64,000 bases of DNA, from NCBI GenBank assembly GCA_029204225.1, contig CM055097.1, forward strand, positions 50,754,195 through 50,818,194, in the 5' to 3' direction. The first letter of the stretch is position 1, and each line of letters opens with the position of its first letter. Source of the DNA: Diphasiastrum complanatum (lineage: Eukaryota; Streptophyta; Lycopodiopsida; Lycopodiales; Lycopodiaceae). Below the pieces are notes generated by a model. It was not told the DNA's origin. It did no database searches and was given only the letters and a program-made list of their open reading frames with translations. This document shows, one piece after another, positions 24,632 through 39,169 of this stretch. The position numbers were made by a program, and so were the translations under genes.

Positions 24632-25305
24632 TAATTATAATTATTTTATTTTTTTAGCTTTAATCTCTTAAGTTAGGTTATTTCACCCAGTGTTTCATGT
24701 AAGTGCTTTACATGAAGGTGATGTTACTAACTTGTGGTGAATGTAACCCAGATGGTATCGCTTAGTGTACTTTTCAAACCTGAGTTGTATTCCAGTGTAG
24801 AGATTATCACTTGGAAAATAGGATTATCTCTAAGTACTTATTTGATGTGAAAGTTGGACTAAGGATAATGATTTTCTAGGTTGATATTGAGAGTTAAAAG
24901 AACTGTTCATGTTATTCTTTTCTATTTAGAGAGCTTCTATAGATAGAAGCAGTTTAAGGAGGGAATAATGTTATGTCCATGGCCAGTAAGTAGGACTTAG
25001 TATACTCCTAGTCTTGGATACATGGTACTCCCGTAAATCAAGCTGTTAGTTATGCCACATCATACTGGATGGGACCCAAAAGTAACTAATATCCTTGTGA
25101 GGCCCAGAAAACACTAAATGGAGTTTAAACAAGGTATGAGACAGTGTATGCATGTCAATAGCAATTCTATGAATAGTTGGTCCATGCTTAGGACTCTATT
25201 CTAGGTGAATTCATGTATAGGAAACATAGGGCTATGCATGGCTATGTTCCCAAGTTGCTTTTGGCTCTATATATTGAGGCCAAACTCGCCCTACTCCTCA
25301 TTGTG
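24632..25305 (+). repeat. direct repeat copy 2: 3' internal end plus LTR
   Basis: Second copy of the block at 23013. Here the border is clearer: polypurine AAGGAGGGAA directly followed by TGTTATGTCCATGG (about 24968), the usual polypurine tract plus TG start of a 3' LTR. The LTR part is thus about 340 bases. Confidence 0.7.
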
Positions 25306-25485
25306 GTTGGCAGCCATGGTGCCATTAAACCCTGTTTCTTCTTCACCTAACCTGCAAAGAAGAAAAAACCCTAATTCTACACATGAATCCACAGAACTAA
25401 AAACTGCATGGCTGTGGGCGCTATCCAGCGTCTCGGGAGGAGCAGCTGCAGATTCGGAGAGGAGGAGGTGCGATAGCCTATGTTC

Positions 25486-25488
<3 letters not shown>

Positions 25489-25581
<93 letters not shown>
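25489..25581. repeat. (CT)n microsatellite, about 93 bp
   Basis: Uninterrupted CT dinucleotide run. Long Ser-Leu and Arg-Glu frames across it on the two strands are artefacts. A poly-G run of about 14 bases follows at about 25652. Confidence 0.95.
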
Positions 25582-25583
<2 letters not shown>

Positions 25584-26179
25584 GCGGTTGATCCAACCCT
25601 CTATTTGCGATCTGGCTCTCGGGCTAGAGGGCACGAGTTAGGTGAAGAAAAGGGGGGGGGGGGGTGCTTTAACATGCATAGGGCTTTAACATTCATAAAA
25701 TGTTTTTTTTAGTGTGTGTGTTGTACACAATGGAAATTTTTCTGGTGCATGTTGGGTCTTCATGGCCTCCTCGGATGGCCACAGTCTATGTAAAGTTTTT
25801 TTTTGTAGTGATTAAAAATTGGAGTTTAATTCTTTATGGTTTCTTAGAACATTTTTTTGATCCTAAGTCGAAAATTAGTCTCTGTCTTATTTTTTTAAGT
25901 GTAAGATGACGATTGCTAAAAGAATTGTTTTTTGTGGGGTTTCGAATGATTTCCACAATTCTTATTGCAATTCTTTGTTGTGTTGGCAGTTATGGCCGAC
26001 ATGGAATAAGAATTATTCAATGAGGGAGTTCCGTCACTGGTTCGAAGTGTGGGAAGCCCAAACAATGGTTCGCAGTCTATTCTGGATATGATAGGCAAAT
26101 AACTGCTAGAAATCCACCAGAGTAACAAGCAGCGGGATGAACAAATCAAATTTCTTTTGTCTAAGCATGATGCGACACC

Positions 26180-26940
26180 TTCTTTACACTTAGATTTTCA
26201 GCAAAAGTTTTTTCGGGGGACAAGAAGTTTAAACAGTCGGCAATAGTGGAGTCTTGGATTAACAGGTGGAATAGCTATTTTGGTCTGCATGGAGTACCTG
26301 AGGAGAAGTGAATTTCTTCAGTATTGATTTTTTTGGAAGGAAAAGCCATGTCATGGTGGCGAGATCTCGATCCTAAGCCAGTCACTTGGGATGCTTTTCG
26401 GGATGTATTCTTGAAAGCATTTATGACTGTGGATGAAAGAGACTCATATCGGCATTTTGTAGAGCTTAATATGGGGTTGCGTGACTTGGACACTTATGTC
26501 CAAGAGTTCAGGGATCTTCTTATTAAAGTGCCACATTTTCTAAGAAAGTACGCTGAGTGGCAATTTGTGAATGGATTGCCAACGGATTTTCAGAATGAAT
26601 GGAAGCGTAATTCTTTGAACTCGTTGGAGGATGCCATTCGAATCGCACGTGTGTACGATCAGACGGTGGTAGCTTCTAGGAAATGGGGGCAAGAGAAAAG
26701 CTCAACAAATTTTCGACCGCAAAAAAGTCAAAAAAGTTTTTTTGATGAACTTGAGACTATGGCTTATCAAAAACCCAAGTCAGTGAAGAAATCGAAGAAA
26801 AAATCTAAGTCATCAGTCAGAGATGCCTTCAAATAGGGATTGTGTTTCAATTGTGGCAAGGTGGGCCATCTGGCTAACGAGTGCCCGTTAAAGAACAAGT
26901 CCTCATCTGATCTTATGACAGTTGATTTGCCAGCAGGTAA
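26180..26940 (+). pseudogene. chromovirus gag (decayed)
   Basis: Capsid-like retrotransposon gag: WINRWNSYFG, then IFLEGKAMSWWRDL, a conserved Trp-Trp motif of Ty3 gag, and DLDTYVQEFRDLL. A basic linker and one CCHC zinc knuckle follow at about 26842-26885 (CFNCGKVGHLANEC, spacing CX2CX4HX4C intact). An in-frame TGA interrupts the N-terminal part near 26308, and a TAG at 26834-26836 sits just before the knuckle, where CAG would continue the frame. The gag start codon was not identified. Confidence 0.8.
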
Positions 26941-29900
26941 AATGAAAATTGATGTTATTAGTAGTACTTGTGAATGTCAATTCTGTACATTGTCTTTTGG
27001 TCCTCATAATTTGTTTCGAGTAAGGGGCAAGTTGTTAGGGAAAGATGTGAATGTATTGTTGGATTCAGACAGTACTCATAATTTTATTAATTTTCAACTT
27101 GTGCAGAGACTCCAGGTGCCTACCAAGCCAAGTGACCATCGTTATGTGGTTAAGCTTGCATCGGGCACAGATATCGAAGCTTTTGAAGTAATGGTTCCGA
27201 ATTTGGAGCTAGATCTTCAAGGCCATATTGAGAAGACTGATTTCCAGGTTCTAAACCTGGGCCAATCGGACATAATTTTAGGATATGAGTGGTTCTTTAG
27301 TAGATATGATAGTTTGCAAATTGATATTAAGAAGCATGAGTTATGATTCATAGATTCTAGTGGTAAAGTTGTATCCATTCTTGGTGATGATACTTGAACT
27401 CAGTTTCCGATGGTTACATCGACGGAATTAATAAAGGAAGCTCACAATTTTGATTGTTACTATCATGTTTTAAAATCTTGCTTAAGTGGATTTGTTTCTG
27501 AGTCTTCACATGAGAATGATAGTACTAAATCAATTATTGATAGTAATTTCATTGTGAATGATGAAAATCAATATGGTAATTTAGATCATGATCATGAAGA
27601 GAAACAATTATTAGCAGATTTAAAGCAAGAATTTAGTGATGTTTTTCCAAGTGAACTTCCACATGGTCTACCTCCGTCTAGGTTAGTAGATCATAAGATA
27701 GAACTAATTCCGGGTAGTCAACCTATCTTTCGACAACCGTATCAGTTTAGTCTGAAGGAAGAGGAGGAAATGACTCGGCAAATTGACGAGCATCTCCAAA
27801 TGGGTCACATTCGACCTAGTAAGTCGCCATGGGGGGCGCCAGTCCTTCTTAAGGATAAGAAAGACGGTACTTTCTGGATGTGCGTGGATTACAAGGGGTT
27901 AAATAAAGTTACCAATAAGAATAAGTATATTCTACCTAGGATGGACGATTTGGTTGATCATTTGGGTGGACCCAGATATTTTACTGAAATTGACTTGCGA
28001 ACTGGTTATCATTAGATTCGAATTCATCTAGGAGATATGTCTAAGACAGGATTTAGGACTAGATTTGGTCATTATGAATTCTTAGTGTTACCGTCTGGGT
28101 TAACAAACGGTCCGGCCACTTTCCAGCAAATGATGAACGACTTGTTTCATCCATATCTGGGAAAGTTTGTTGTAGTGTTTTTAGATGATATACTCGTCTA
28201 TAGTAAAACACTCAAAGAGCATAAGAAGCATCTTAGGACTGTCTTGAGGATTTTGAGACAGGAGAAAATTTATGCTACATAGTCGAAGTGTGAATTCTTT
28301 AAGAAAGAACTGTTATATCTGGGTCATGTCATATCCTAGAAGGGAATTTTGATAGATCGGGAAAAGATTAAAACAGTTTTGGAATGGCCAATTCCTAAAA
28401 CAATAAGAGAACTTAAATCTTTTTTGGGATTTATAGTTTTCTTCCGTAAATTCATCTTGGATTATTCGTTGATTGCTGCACCTCTCAACAATGCATTGAA
28501 GGGGATAATTACTCGAAAGGGTAGGCCGAGTCCACCTCTTGTGTGGAATGAGACATTGGATGCAAGTTTTAATAAACTTAAAGAACTAATTGTCTCAGCA
28601 CCAGTATTGATCATAGCAGATCTGGATAAACCTTTTCTGGTTAAAGTGGATGCTAGTGATTATGGGGTTGGTGCAGTTCTATTACAAGAGGGGAGGCCAA
28701 TTGCTTTTGAGAGTAAGAAGTTGTCTAATGCACAGACTAGATATACAACTCAGGAAAAAAACTGTTTGTGGTGGTGCATGTGTTGAAATTGTGAAGACAC
28801 TATTTATATGGTAGTCAATTTATAGTGTGCTCAGATCACCAACCATTAAAGTATTTTTGTAATCATAAAGACCTTAGGGGTCGAAAGGCTCGATGGGCTG
28901 AGCTGATGCAAGAATTTGACTGTGATTTGAGATATATTAAAGGATCGTCAAATCAAGTGGCGGATGCCTTAAGTCCGATTGCAGAGATGAATGAGTTGTC
29001 ATTCACAGAGATCACTATTAATTTCTATCTTTCATTTCGAGGTCTTTATGAACAAGATTCTCATTTTGGACCTATATGGCAAAGAGTTCTGAATGGCTCT
29101 CAATCAAGAATTGATTTGCAAGGTGATCAGTTGGATGTGAAAGATAAGAAGGTAGTGGATGATTTTTTCATTTGGAATGGGATTTTGTTCCAGGGGAAAA
29201 GTGTGTGTACCAGAAGTGGATGCATTAAAAAAGAAAATTTTATTTGAATGTCATGACGCACCTTGTGCTAGGCATCCAGGTATACATTGTACTCTAGATT
29301 TGGTTCGAAGGGACTTTTTTTGGCCAAAGTTAAAACCTTTCATAGAATCTTATGTGTTGAACTGTGATCAGTGCCAGCAGAATAAAGTAGAGCGCTTAAA
29401 GGCTGGTAGACTATTACATCCATTGGATATTCCTTCTAAACAATGGATAGTATTTTGATGGACTTTGTAGTTGATTTATCGAGGACGAATAAACAGAATG
29501 ATGCAATTTGGGTCATAGTTGATCGGTTAACAAAATTGGCTACGTTTATTCCGGTAAAGACTACAATTAAAGCGTCCAATTTAGCTCAAGTGTTTGTTGA
29601 ACGTTTGCTCAAGCTATATGGGTTGCCATCTAACATTGTTAGTGATCGGGATCCTAAGTTTACAGGCTGATTTTGGACAAGTGTTTGAAAAGCTTGAGAC
29701 GTCTTTGAGCATGGGTTTGACTAATCATCCGGAATCTGATGGTCAGACTGAGAGGACTAATCAGACGATGGAACAAATGCTTCGTGCATACATTTCACTT
29801 AGGCAATCTCAGTGAGAAAAGTATCTTCCATTGATTGAGTTTGCTTATAACAGTAGTAAGCATTCGGCTACTGGGTATAGTCCATTTATGCTTATGTATG

Positions 29901-30492
29901 GATTTCAACCTAGATCTCTGATAACGGTTGAAACTGAGTCGATTAAAGTTGAGAAAGTAGCGGATTTCTTGTGTGAAATGCAAGAAATGTTAAAATTAGC
30001 ACATTAAAATGTTTTAAGTGCCCAGGATCGGGTAAGACATTTTGCTAATCTGAAAAGATCGCCTCGGGAGTTTCAAGTTGGAGATTGGGTGTATCTTAGA
30101 ACTCCAAAGGATTATAAGGTAATGCGCACTGGGAAGCATTACAAATTGTCTGCTAGGTACAGTGGACCTTATAGAATCTTGAAAAAGATTGGATCTTTAG
30201 CGTACCGATTAGAGTTACCAAAGGGAACCAAGGCTCATCTTGTGTTTCATGTAATTAGTCGTCTGAAGATGAGTTTACATGAGGGAGTTCATGTTGCCTC
30301 TGGTACTAATCTAGATTCGTTTGAAGACTTATTTGAGAAGATTCCTTTAGAACCTGAAAAGATTATTGATACTAGATCCAAGCGATTGCAAAATCAGGAT
30401 GTTATTGGGCATCTGGAAAGGATATTCTAATGATGAAGGTTCATGGAAATTAGAAGGTAATCTAAGGAAGAGTTTTCCAGACTTTGAGTTCT
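26941..30492 (+). pseudogene. chromovirus pol with C-terminal chromodomain (decayed)
   Basis: Protease near 27050 (LLDSDSTHNFINF; the catalytic DSG is now DSD). RT from 27700 to 28330 ([21 protein letters not shown], then [12 protein letters not shown] with intact DD). RNase H about 28640-28980 (KVDASDYGVGAVL). Integrase HHCC zinc finger at 29250-29390 (CHDAPCARHPGIH, CDQC), catalytic core with D in MDFVVDLSR, D in VSDRDPKF and E in ESDGQTERTN. GPY/F-like segment (YSGPYRILKKIG), then a chromodomain at about 30350-30492 split by a frameshift (EKIIDTRSKRLQNQ, then WKGYSNDEGSWKLEGNLRK). Stops include TAG at 28013, where GYHQIRI is expected. Confidence 0.85.
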
Positions 30493-30522
30493 GAGGACAA
30501 AACTAAAATAAGGGGGGAGGTA

Positions 30523-31066
30523 TGTTACGGCCCTAATGGGGGGTTTGTACCATTAGGGAGCTGCCTTAGATATAGGGGCCATGCCTAATTTGGACAATAG
30601 CTAAGTGGGACCTTAGGCTATGCCTGCATGCAGTATAGGCATGTGTGTTGCATCCTAGTATGGGATAGGATGTACATGCACTATATCTATGTATGGGTCT
30701 TTGCTATTGTGAGTTAGAGGTGCCTACATGCAGTGGACATGCATGGGAGTTAGGCATGAGTTGATAGCACGCTTACATGTGGATTCATTGCATGGACAGG
30801 CAGGGGAGGGGTTTCTCTTTATATATACCCACTCCTGTGTCCATTTGATTCATTGAGAATTTGCGGCCGTTATGCTGTCGGATTGGTAAGCGCTTCCTAT
30901 CATAGTGATTTGCCATACTCCCTAGTGCTCATGGGCTAGATCGGACGGTCTAGGATTGGTTGGGACGGTTTCGTCCACTGCACTCCCTTATTGTATTCTT
31001 AACGCTCATTCTCTATTGGAGATCTTGGGGGACGTTTTAGCTTTCGTGGTTAGGCTACGTTCTGCA
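30523..31066 (+). mobile_element. 3' LTR of the chromovirus
   Basis: Starts TGTTACGGCCCTAA directly after the polypurine tract and ends near TTCTGCA at 31066. It contains a TATA-like TTTATATATACCC near 30818. About 544 bases, noncoding. Confidence 0.75.
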
Positions 31067-31850
31067 CAAGACGAGAATTAACAAAATTAGAAAAATAACT
31101 ACTATCGATCAAAATACTAACTTCTTCATCTTTAATTGTGCCTATTAACCTAAATAGTTCATTAGGCAAAAAAGAAACAATACTAAATGAACATTCACGC
31201 TCAAAATTAAATAGGTCAGTTTTCAAAATTTTATTTCTCACTCTGGAATTTTGATCATCGGAGCCGTAGTTTTCTATTGTTCAGGACAAAATTTTATCAT
31301 ATGTCCAGGCTTATTGCAAACAAAACAAAGCTTTGCTTTCCTAGCCTTCATCTAGGACATAGATTTTTTCATTTTCTTCTTCTTAGGTGGTTCCAATGCT
31401 AATTGATCCAATTTATCAAAATATTTCGAAGCACATTCAGGGCCTCACTTCTTCCCCTTCTTGGTTTTCATAGGTGTTGAAATTTGTTGAAATTGCTTCC
31501 TAGACATTACGATAGTGAAATCATATGCTTTCGCAACATTTTTGAAGGTTCTGAAGCACATTTCTCCTACATTCATTCTAATAATCAGCGGACAACCCTA
31601 AGACAAACTACCAAAGTGCCAATTTAGTATCGAATGATGGAACTTGATTCCAAAGATCATAAATTCCTATATATAAGACTCTAAGCTCTTGCTACCCTTC
31701 TTGCAATTCACGAACTTTTGATAGTAGTCGACATCATCATCTATCACAAAAGCTTCTTTAAAGACATCCACAAAAGCATCCTAGGTCGTGGTCTTAACAG
31801 TCAGGCCTCTCCACCATGATGACACCTTGCCACGTAGAAACAACACCATG
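31064..31850 (-). pseudogene. Ty3/gypsy gag-protease fragment, minus strand
   Basis: Read from 31850 leftwards: gag with FLRGKVSSWWRGL, a Lys-rich linker, a CCHC zinc knuckle at about 31320-31275 (CFVCNKPGHMIKFC), then protease LPNELFRLIGTIKDEEVSIL and NSRLVQ, where it is cut by the end of the chromovirus LTR. It is closely related to the + strand fragment at 47908. Its gag side is cut at 31850 by a copia LTR. Confidence 0.8.
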
Positions 31851-32498
31851 TGTGAAAAATTCAAGTAGTTTAGTTGAGTTATTTTGGCAATTTTGAGGCC
31901 AACTTGGAATTTCAACTTAGAGATAGATTTTTTTATGTCAATAAAGGCCTAAATAGTGTTTTTACTATTTTTGAAAAGTATATATGTGGACGAGGTCAGA
32001 TCTAGACCCAATCTAATTGGCTAATATAGATACATTGCAGTCACTAAAAACTAGGTTTTTGGTGAAGTACCTAGAAGTTGTTGTTTTAGAGCTAGTTTAG
32101 GGAAAGTGGCCAGATGGCATCATGGCTGCTACAAATAGATATACCATCATGGAGAAAGTATGTTGTAGTTCTCTTTATATGTGGAGAATTTTTCTCTTCT
32201 GATTCTATTGTCATCTCTTGCATATTTCTTATGATATCTTGAGTTCTAGTGTATAGAATGTGAATTTTCTTGTTGTACTTGGATCCACACATTTGAAGTA
32301 TTGTTTGATGCTGATGTTGCACAGAAAGGGACTATATCATATCATATCTTAGTGTTTATGATCAGATCTACATGAATTTTGCAATTCTAGCATGGTAGAT
32401 GTATGATTTCTAGCTTGTGAATGATTCTAGATGTGCATCCAAATTTAGCCAAGATCTAATTGATCCATCAAGCATGTTTTGAATCTAAATTTTTCACA
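31851..32498 (+). mobile_element. copia 5' LTR with perfect terminal inverted repeat
   Basis: Begins TGTGAAAAAT and ends ATTTTTCACA, a perfect 10-base inverted terminal repeat, directly followed by a primer-binding site. 648 bases; TATA-like CTTTATATGTGG near 32173. It is inserted in a minus-strand Ty3 gag. Confidence 0.85.
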
Positions 32499-32510
32499 TG
32501 GTATTAGAGA
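32499..32510 (+). other. copia primer-binding site
   Basis: TGGTATTAGAGA abuts the LTR end and matches the initiator tRNA-Met primer-binding site TGGTATCAGAGC at ten of twelve positions. Confidence 0.7.
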
Positions 32511-34870
<2,360 letters not shown>

Positions 34871-35399
34871 GCATGCTCATAATAGAATCACTCAAGAAAG
34901 CCATCATGAACAAGGAGCTTAAAAAATGCCAAAAACTCATGGAAGATTTTCTCATTCAATTGAAGAGCAAAATGACATTACATGTAAAGCTCCCTCACAA
35001 GAGAAAGGGGCTCTTAAATAAACCAAGAGGCTGCCCATGTGGAGCCCAAGTGGCAATTCCACAGATTTACAAGTGGAATTGGCTCCTCCACTACAGGTCA
35101 CCATCAAAAGCTGGCTCACTCTAATTTATTTAAGAGGGGTCTATCACATTAATTACAAATGTCTATGCATACTAGCTCCTACATGGTCATTCCTTCTCTT
35201 GGGATTCACCATGAGGCTCAAATGATTTAAAGCTATATCCTAGCTAGTACTTCTCAGCTCTCATGCTCAGCTCCCATCCTCATCCTTCTTTCTTCCTTCA
35301 GGGACCTCCTCGATCTAGGGTGAGAGGTGCTCTTCTAGAATAGCTTGGCTCGGCATCTTGGGGTTCCTCAGAATCTGCCAACATCATCCCTCCCTAATC
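34871..35399. other. no gene recognised
   Basis: Junction zone between the deleted copia element and the minus-strand decayed ORF. No LTR and no coherent protein on either strand. Confidence 0.4.
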
Positions 35400-38300
35400 T
35401 ATTGCAGGACCCACTGCAACACATATGAAATGACGTCATTTTCTGCTTGGCGCTTGGAAAAGTGTGGATCTTCTATCACTTTCGTAAAAGCAAGTGCTTA
35501 TTTCATTGCAAAATTGTTTCACAAGATTTGAGATTTCTCAATGGCCTTAACATCCCTGTCCTCTTGAGAACCTCCTGCGAGTCCTGCTCGTCGTGTTGCC
35601 TTGTAGTTTGTTTCTGCATGCTCATCTTCCTTCCTAGGGCTTCAAATACTTGGAAGCGTAATTTGCTTTTGAAGAGTAATGGCCCCAGGTAATCTTGCAC
35701 CTTTGCAATAAATCCAAACTCCTGCCAGTCTTCCACCATTGTGATGTAACGAGAGGACATGAAGGCCGCTCTATAATAGAGTCAAGCCATCATCTGGTGG
35801 TTGTCTTCTGACTAGAGGGCCACATTAGGATTGATCCTTATTGGATCTAAGCCTCAATTCCAAACACATTTCTGATTCATGAGAAAGGCCATGGATCTGC
35901 AGTATTCGGCACTCTCTCATACACATAGGTCAACTTTGGATTTATACTTATGGCCAAAATCCAATAGTTGCAGCCTTAGGTCATCCAATGATGAGCTTTC
36001 AGAAATCTCTGGGATCACTAACCAGTTGACAACTTCAACCGTGGTCGTTTCGTTGGCCAACGGTTTCTTCTCTTGATTGGCATATAGAAGGGATCAACCC
36101 TCTTCCAAGCTTGTGCCCTCAGATATTTATGCAACCTTCTACTATCCTTTAGGATTTTATTTTGCCACTCAGGCTGGGGTTGCAATGCTACAATGATCTT
36201 TTCCCTTGTGGAGTATTAGCTCTGATCAATGTCATCTTTTCTGCCTCTCATATCCCAAGGGTATTTCCTCTCAAACTTTTCAGATTCTTGCGTATCCGCC
36301 ATATAGGGTCTTGTCTTAATTGGTGAGGCTACCTTGCATTATTGTTGCAGCTTTACCAGGTACTCGGCTAAGGCCTTGGCATCCGTATCACTCTTTCTGG
36401 CTCGTTCACTTGTTGAAGGCTCAGTTTTACTCACATTAAAGTCAGCAGGTCTGGGTGAGAATCTTCGCATTTCTAGCATATCAGCCTAGGAGTCATCATA
36501 ACCACCAGCGTCAATGTTAATCTCAGGGAGGTCATGTGGAGTGTGATTTGGCAAAACTGGCATGGGGGTGACATGTTTAGTAGGATGGTTAATAAGGTTG
36601 TACACCACACCAGGAGAACTAAGTTGTTTTAGGAACTCGTCACGTCGGGCCTTGTACGTCTCGGCAGGTCCTTCATAAGGTCTCAGAAGTCGACTTAGAG
36701 GGGGTTGAGAGGAAGAGGGTGAAGGAATGGGGTAAGTGGATATGAAGACCTGATGAAAATTAAAGGCAAAATAAGAAGGAGGTTTGAAGTTAGGTTGGGG
36801 AATGGAAAAACTTCCAGAAGCAGCCTTAGTCCTCTTGTCATCCAATCCCAAGCCTCCCTCTAACTGCTAGGCTTGCCCATCATAATCCTTTGCCCCGTCA
36901 TCTCCGTCATTGTCCTTTGGTTTCTGATTAGAGATTCTTGCTTGGGCCTTGCACGTCGTGTTCCATAATTGGTTCACTTTGTCCAACACCTGCTGCAGGG
37001 CCTTCGTCACTTCTTTTTCTAATTGTTTCTAGGACTCGAGAATGACTTTTTGTCTGTTTCGTTGCAGCATGCTCAAAATTTCTTCTGTCTGCCACTCTTT
37101 CTTGAATCAACCTTATGTATTTTTCCATTCTTATGCTTGAGGCTTGTGGAGCTTGGAACTAGATGTCCTCGGGCTTTACTGGAGGGGCATCAACCGCCAT
37201 TGCGCTAGATGCTCCATCTCGGTTTTGGTCGATTTGGGTCATTTGTTACTTGAGTTGTTGCTAGACCTCATTTAATTCTGTTGCTTATCCAACCATTGTG
37301 ACTTTCGGCTCTCTTATTGAAACTTTTTTTTTTCTATCTTTTTTTTCTTTTCTTTTATCTGCTTTTGCTGCTCGGATATGTTTTGGTCTTATTGCTTGAG
37401 ATTATTTTCCAACTCCTTCTGGTGGCTTACCAACTAGTGCATATGGTAGTTGGTCTCAGATAGGCTTATCATTGAACGCTTGGCTGCTTAAGGTTAGAAA
37501 TGCTCGGGTATCTGTCAGGGGTGTGGTGCGGTGGCGTTAGTCCAAAAAACATGGGTTGGTGGGGACGCGAAGGTGCTAATGGTGAGAATGGAGGAATGAT
37601 GTTAGTCGTGATGGTGGTTGTGAGAATGATGAGTGGAGCGGTGGCTTGGGTGGTGGTGGACACATTAGCTGGTGGAATCTGAATTCCCTCTTACTGATGT
37701 TTTGTCGTCTTCGTCATCATCTAACTCCATTAGGTCTGCAACATCAAAGTACATGGATGTGTCCATGAGGACGTGGACTTGCTGGGCCTATTCCTCCTAG
37801 ACTGCTACTGTGTCCTTGGGAATGATATTCCCATCTCCCTCCCCTCCCAAAATTTGTGCCTTTGGTGAAGTTGGCGACGTTGGCGTTGTAATTAGAATGG
37901 GGGCAGTTGTCACTGAAGTTTGTTGGGTAGCTTGGAAATCTATGCATATGTTTGCAGCTAAGGATGTGGCAGTTCCATCAGCCCCATCAATGACATGAGT
38001 GAGTGAGGATTGCTGTTGGATGCTAAATCTAACATTGAGCTAGCATCCTAGTAATCTGTTGAACTTGATGAGGTTTGATGAGACGATGTGGCTTGTCTCG
38101 TGGCTCGTGGTTTGCATTGGAGCTTCTCACCTTTGGACTCTGTGTCATTGGTCTCCGTGCTATCTGAAAACTGCTTCTTTGCCATCATTTTGTTTCTTGT
38201 TCTCTGTTGACGTGTTTCTGGAAGCTTTTCCTTTGAGGTATCAAGTGTTTGCTGAGCAAAAGATCCTTCAGCAGCTGGATCTTGTTGCGAGCTTGATCGT

Positions 38301-38900
38301 GTCGGCTGCTTCTTGATAGTCAACTTCATGATGCTCATGTTTGGTCTTTTGGGTGGTGGCCCTCGTGGAGATAGGGCTCTTTTTTTGGAACCCAAATGCT
38401 TGGACGTTTTAGATGGAACTGGTATGTTCCAAGTTTTATCAGCCACCTGCAACAGTTCCTGGAGCTTGGGTCCATTGTTCACTTGTTGTAGGATGAGATC
38501 TGTCATCAGATATCCTAGCAAGGTGGAGGATTGCTTATGCTTTATACACTCATGAAGGCAGCTCGAAGCGAACTAGGCCCATTCATAGAGATTTTGGCCA
38601 TGCAGTCATGAATCTGCCATCATGTGGAATAGAGACATCGGTATCTAGAGGATCTTAGATTTGTAACGTTGTGTGTACTCTGTTAACTAAGCACAAGCAA
38701 CAACTAGAGCTTGATCATTGATATGTCAACCAGAGGACTCGATCGAGATCTGATGCAAGTGCTTGTTGAGTACTCTATCTCAGTGATGGTGTTGGAGAAC
38801 TTCATGAAGTAAAATGTGACAATGTTGAAACATGTGGAAGTTCTCAGTGGGATATACTATCTCAATTATCATATTTGTGTTATGGGTGGACAATTTGAGA
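35400..38900 (-). pseudogene. long decayed ORF of unknown family, 3' of a Ty3 pol
   Basis: On the - strand a protein-like text continues for about 3.5 kb with stops (mostly TAG) and frame changes. From its N-terminal side: FHMMADS, HGQNLYEWA, FASSCLHECIKHKQSS, then LGYLMTDLILQQVNNG, a basic Ser/Lys/Arg-rich part, an acidic patch (LMELDDDEDDKTS), a Thr/Pro-rich part, a Lys/Glu/Gln-rich coiled-coil-like part (SHQKELENNLKQ, KQIKEKKKR), a segment with MEKYIRLIQERVADRR, and a C-terminal half with AETYKARRDEFLKQLSSPG and LPEINIDAGG. I do not recognise it. It lies only about 270 bases downstream of the minus-strand pol and could be an env-like or additional ORF of that element, a gag of another element, or a host pseudogene. 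No CCHC knuckle or clear membrane segment was seen. Confidence 0.45.
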
Positions 38901-39169
38901 TATCAGAATTGCAAAAGTGAACTGGATCAAAAAATTTATAAAATCTATCCTTGTGAACTAGACCATCAGATGTTGACTTGCAACACTCTCTATGAATAGA
39001 TAACTATGAGAAAAACATATGGGGAATAAGGAAATACAAACGTAGATAGTCAAAAAACATAAAAATAAGAGGACATGAAAAATAAAAAGTAAAAATAAAA
39101 AATAAAAAATAAAAAACTATTAAAAAATGTAACAGAAATATATACAATAGTGATGAAGTTATACTGGGT

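Larger units (their letters stand above)
26120..31066 (+). mobile_element. Ty3/gypsy chromovirus, near full-length internal region with 3' LTR
   Basis: Gag, protease, RT, RNase H, integrase and chromodomain follow in the Ty3 order, then a polypurine tract (AAGGGGGGAG, 30510-30519) and an LTR. A 5' LTR matching the 3' one is absent from the sequence left of gag, so the element is 5'-truncated or its 5' end was replaced. The coding part carries about ten in-frame stops and several one-base frameshifts but stays alignable throughout, which suggests moderate age. The right end abuts a minus-strand Ty3 protease fragment at 31064. Confidence 0.85.

Noticed and set aside
25205-25634. Long frames encoding Ser-Leu or Arg-Glu repeats
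   Set aside because: Entirely produced by the (CT)n microsatellite at 25489-25581; flanking residues resemble no protein.
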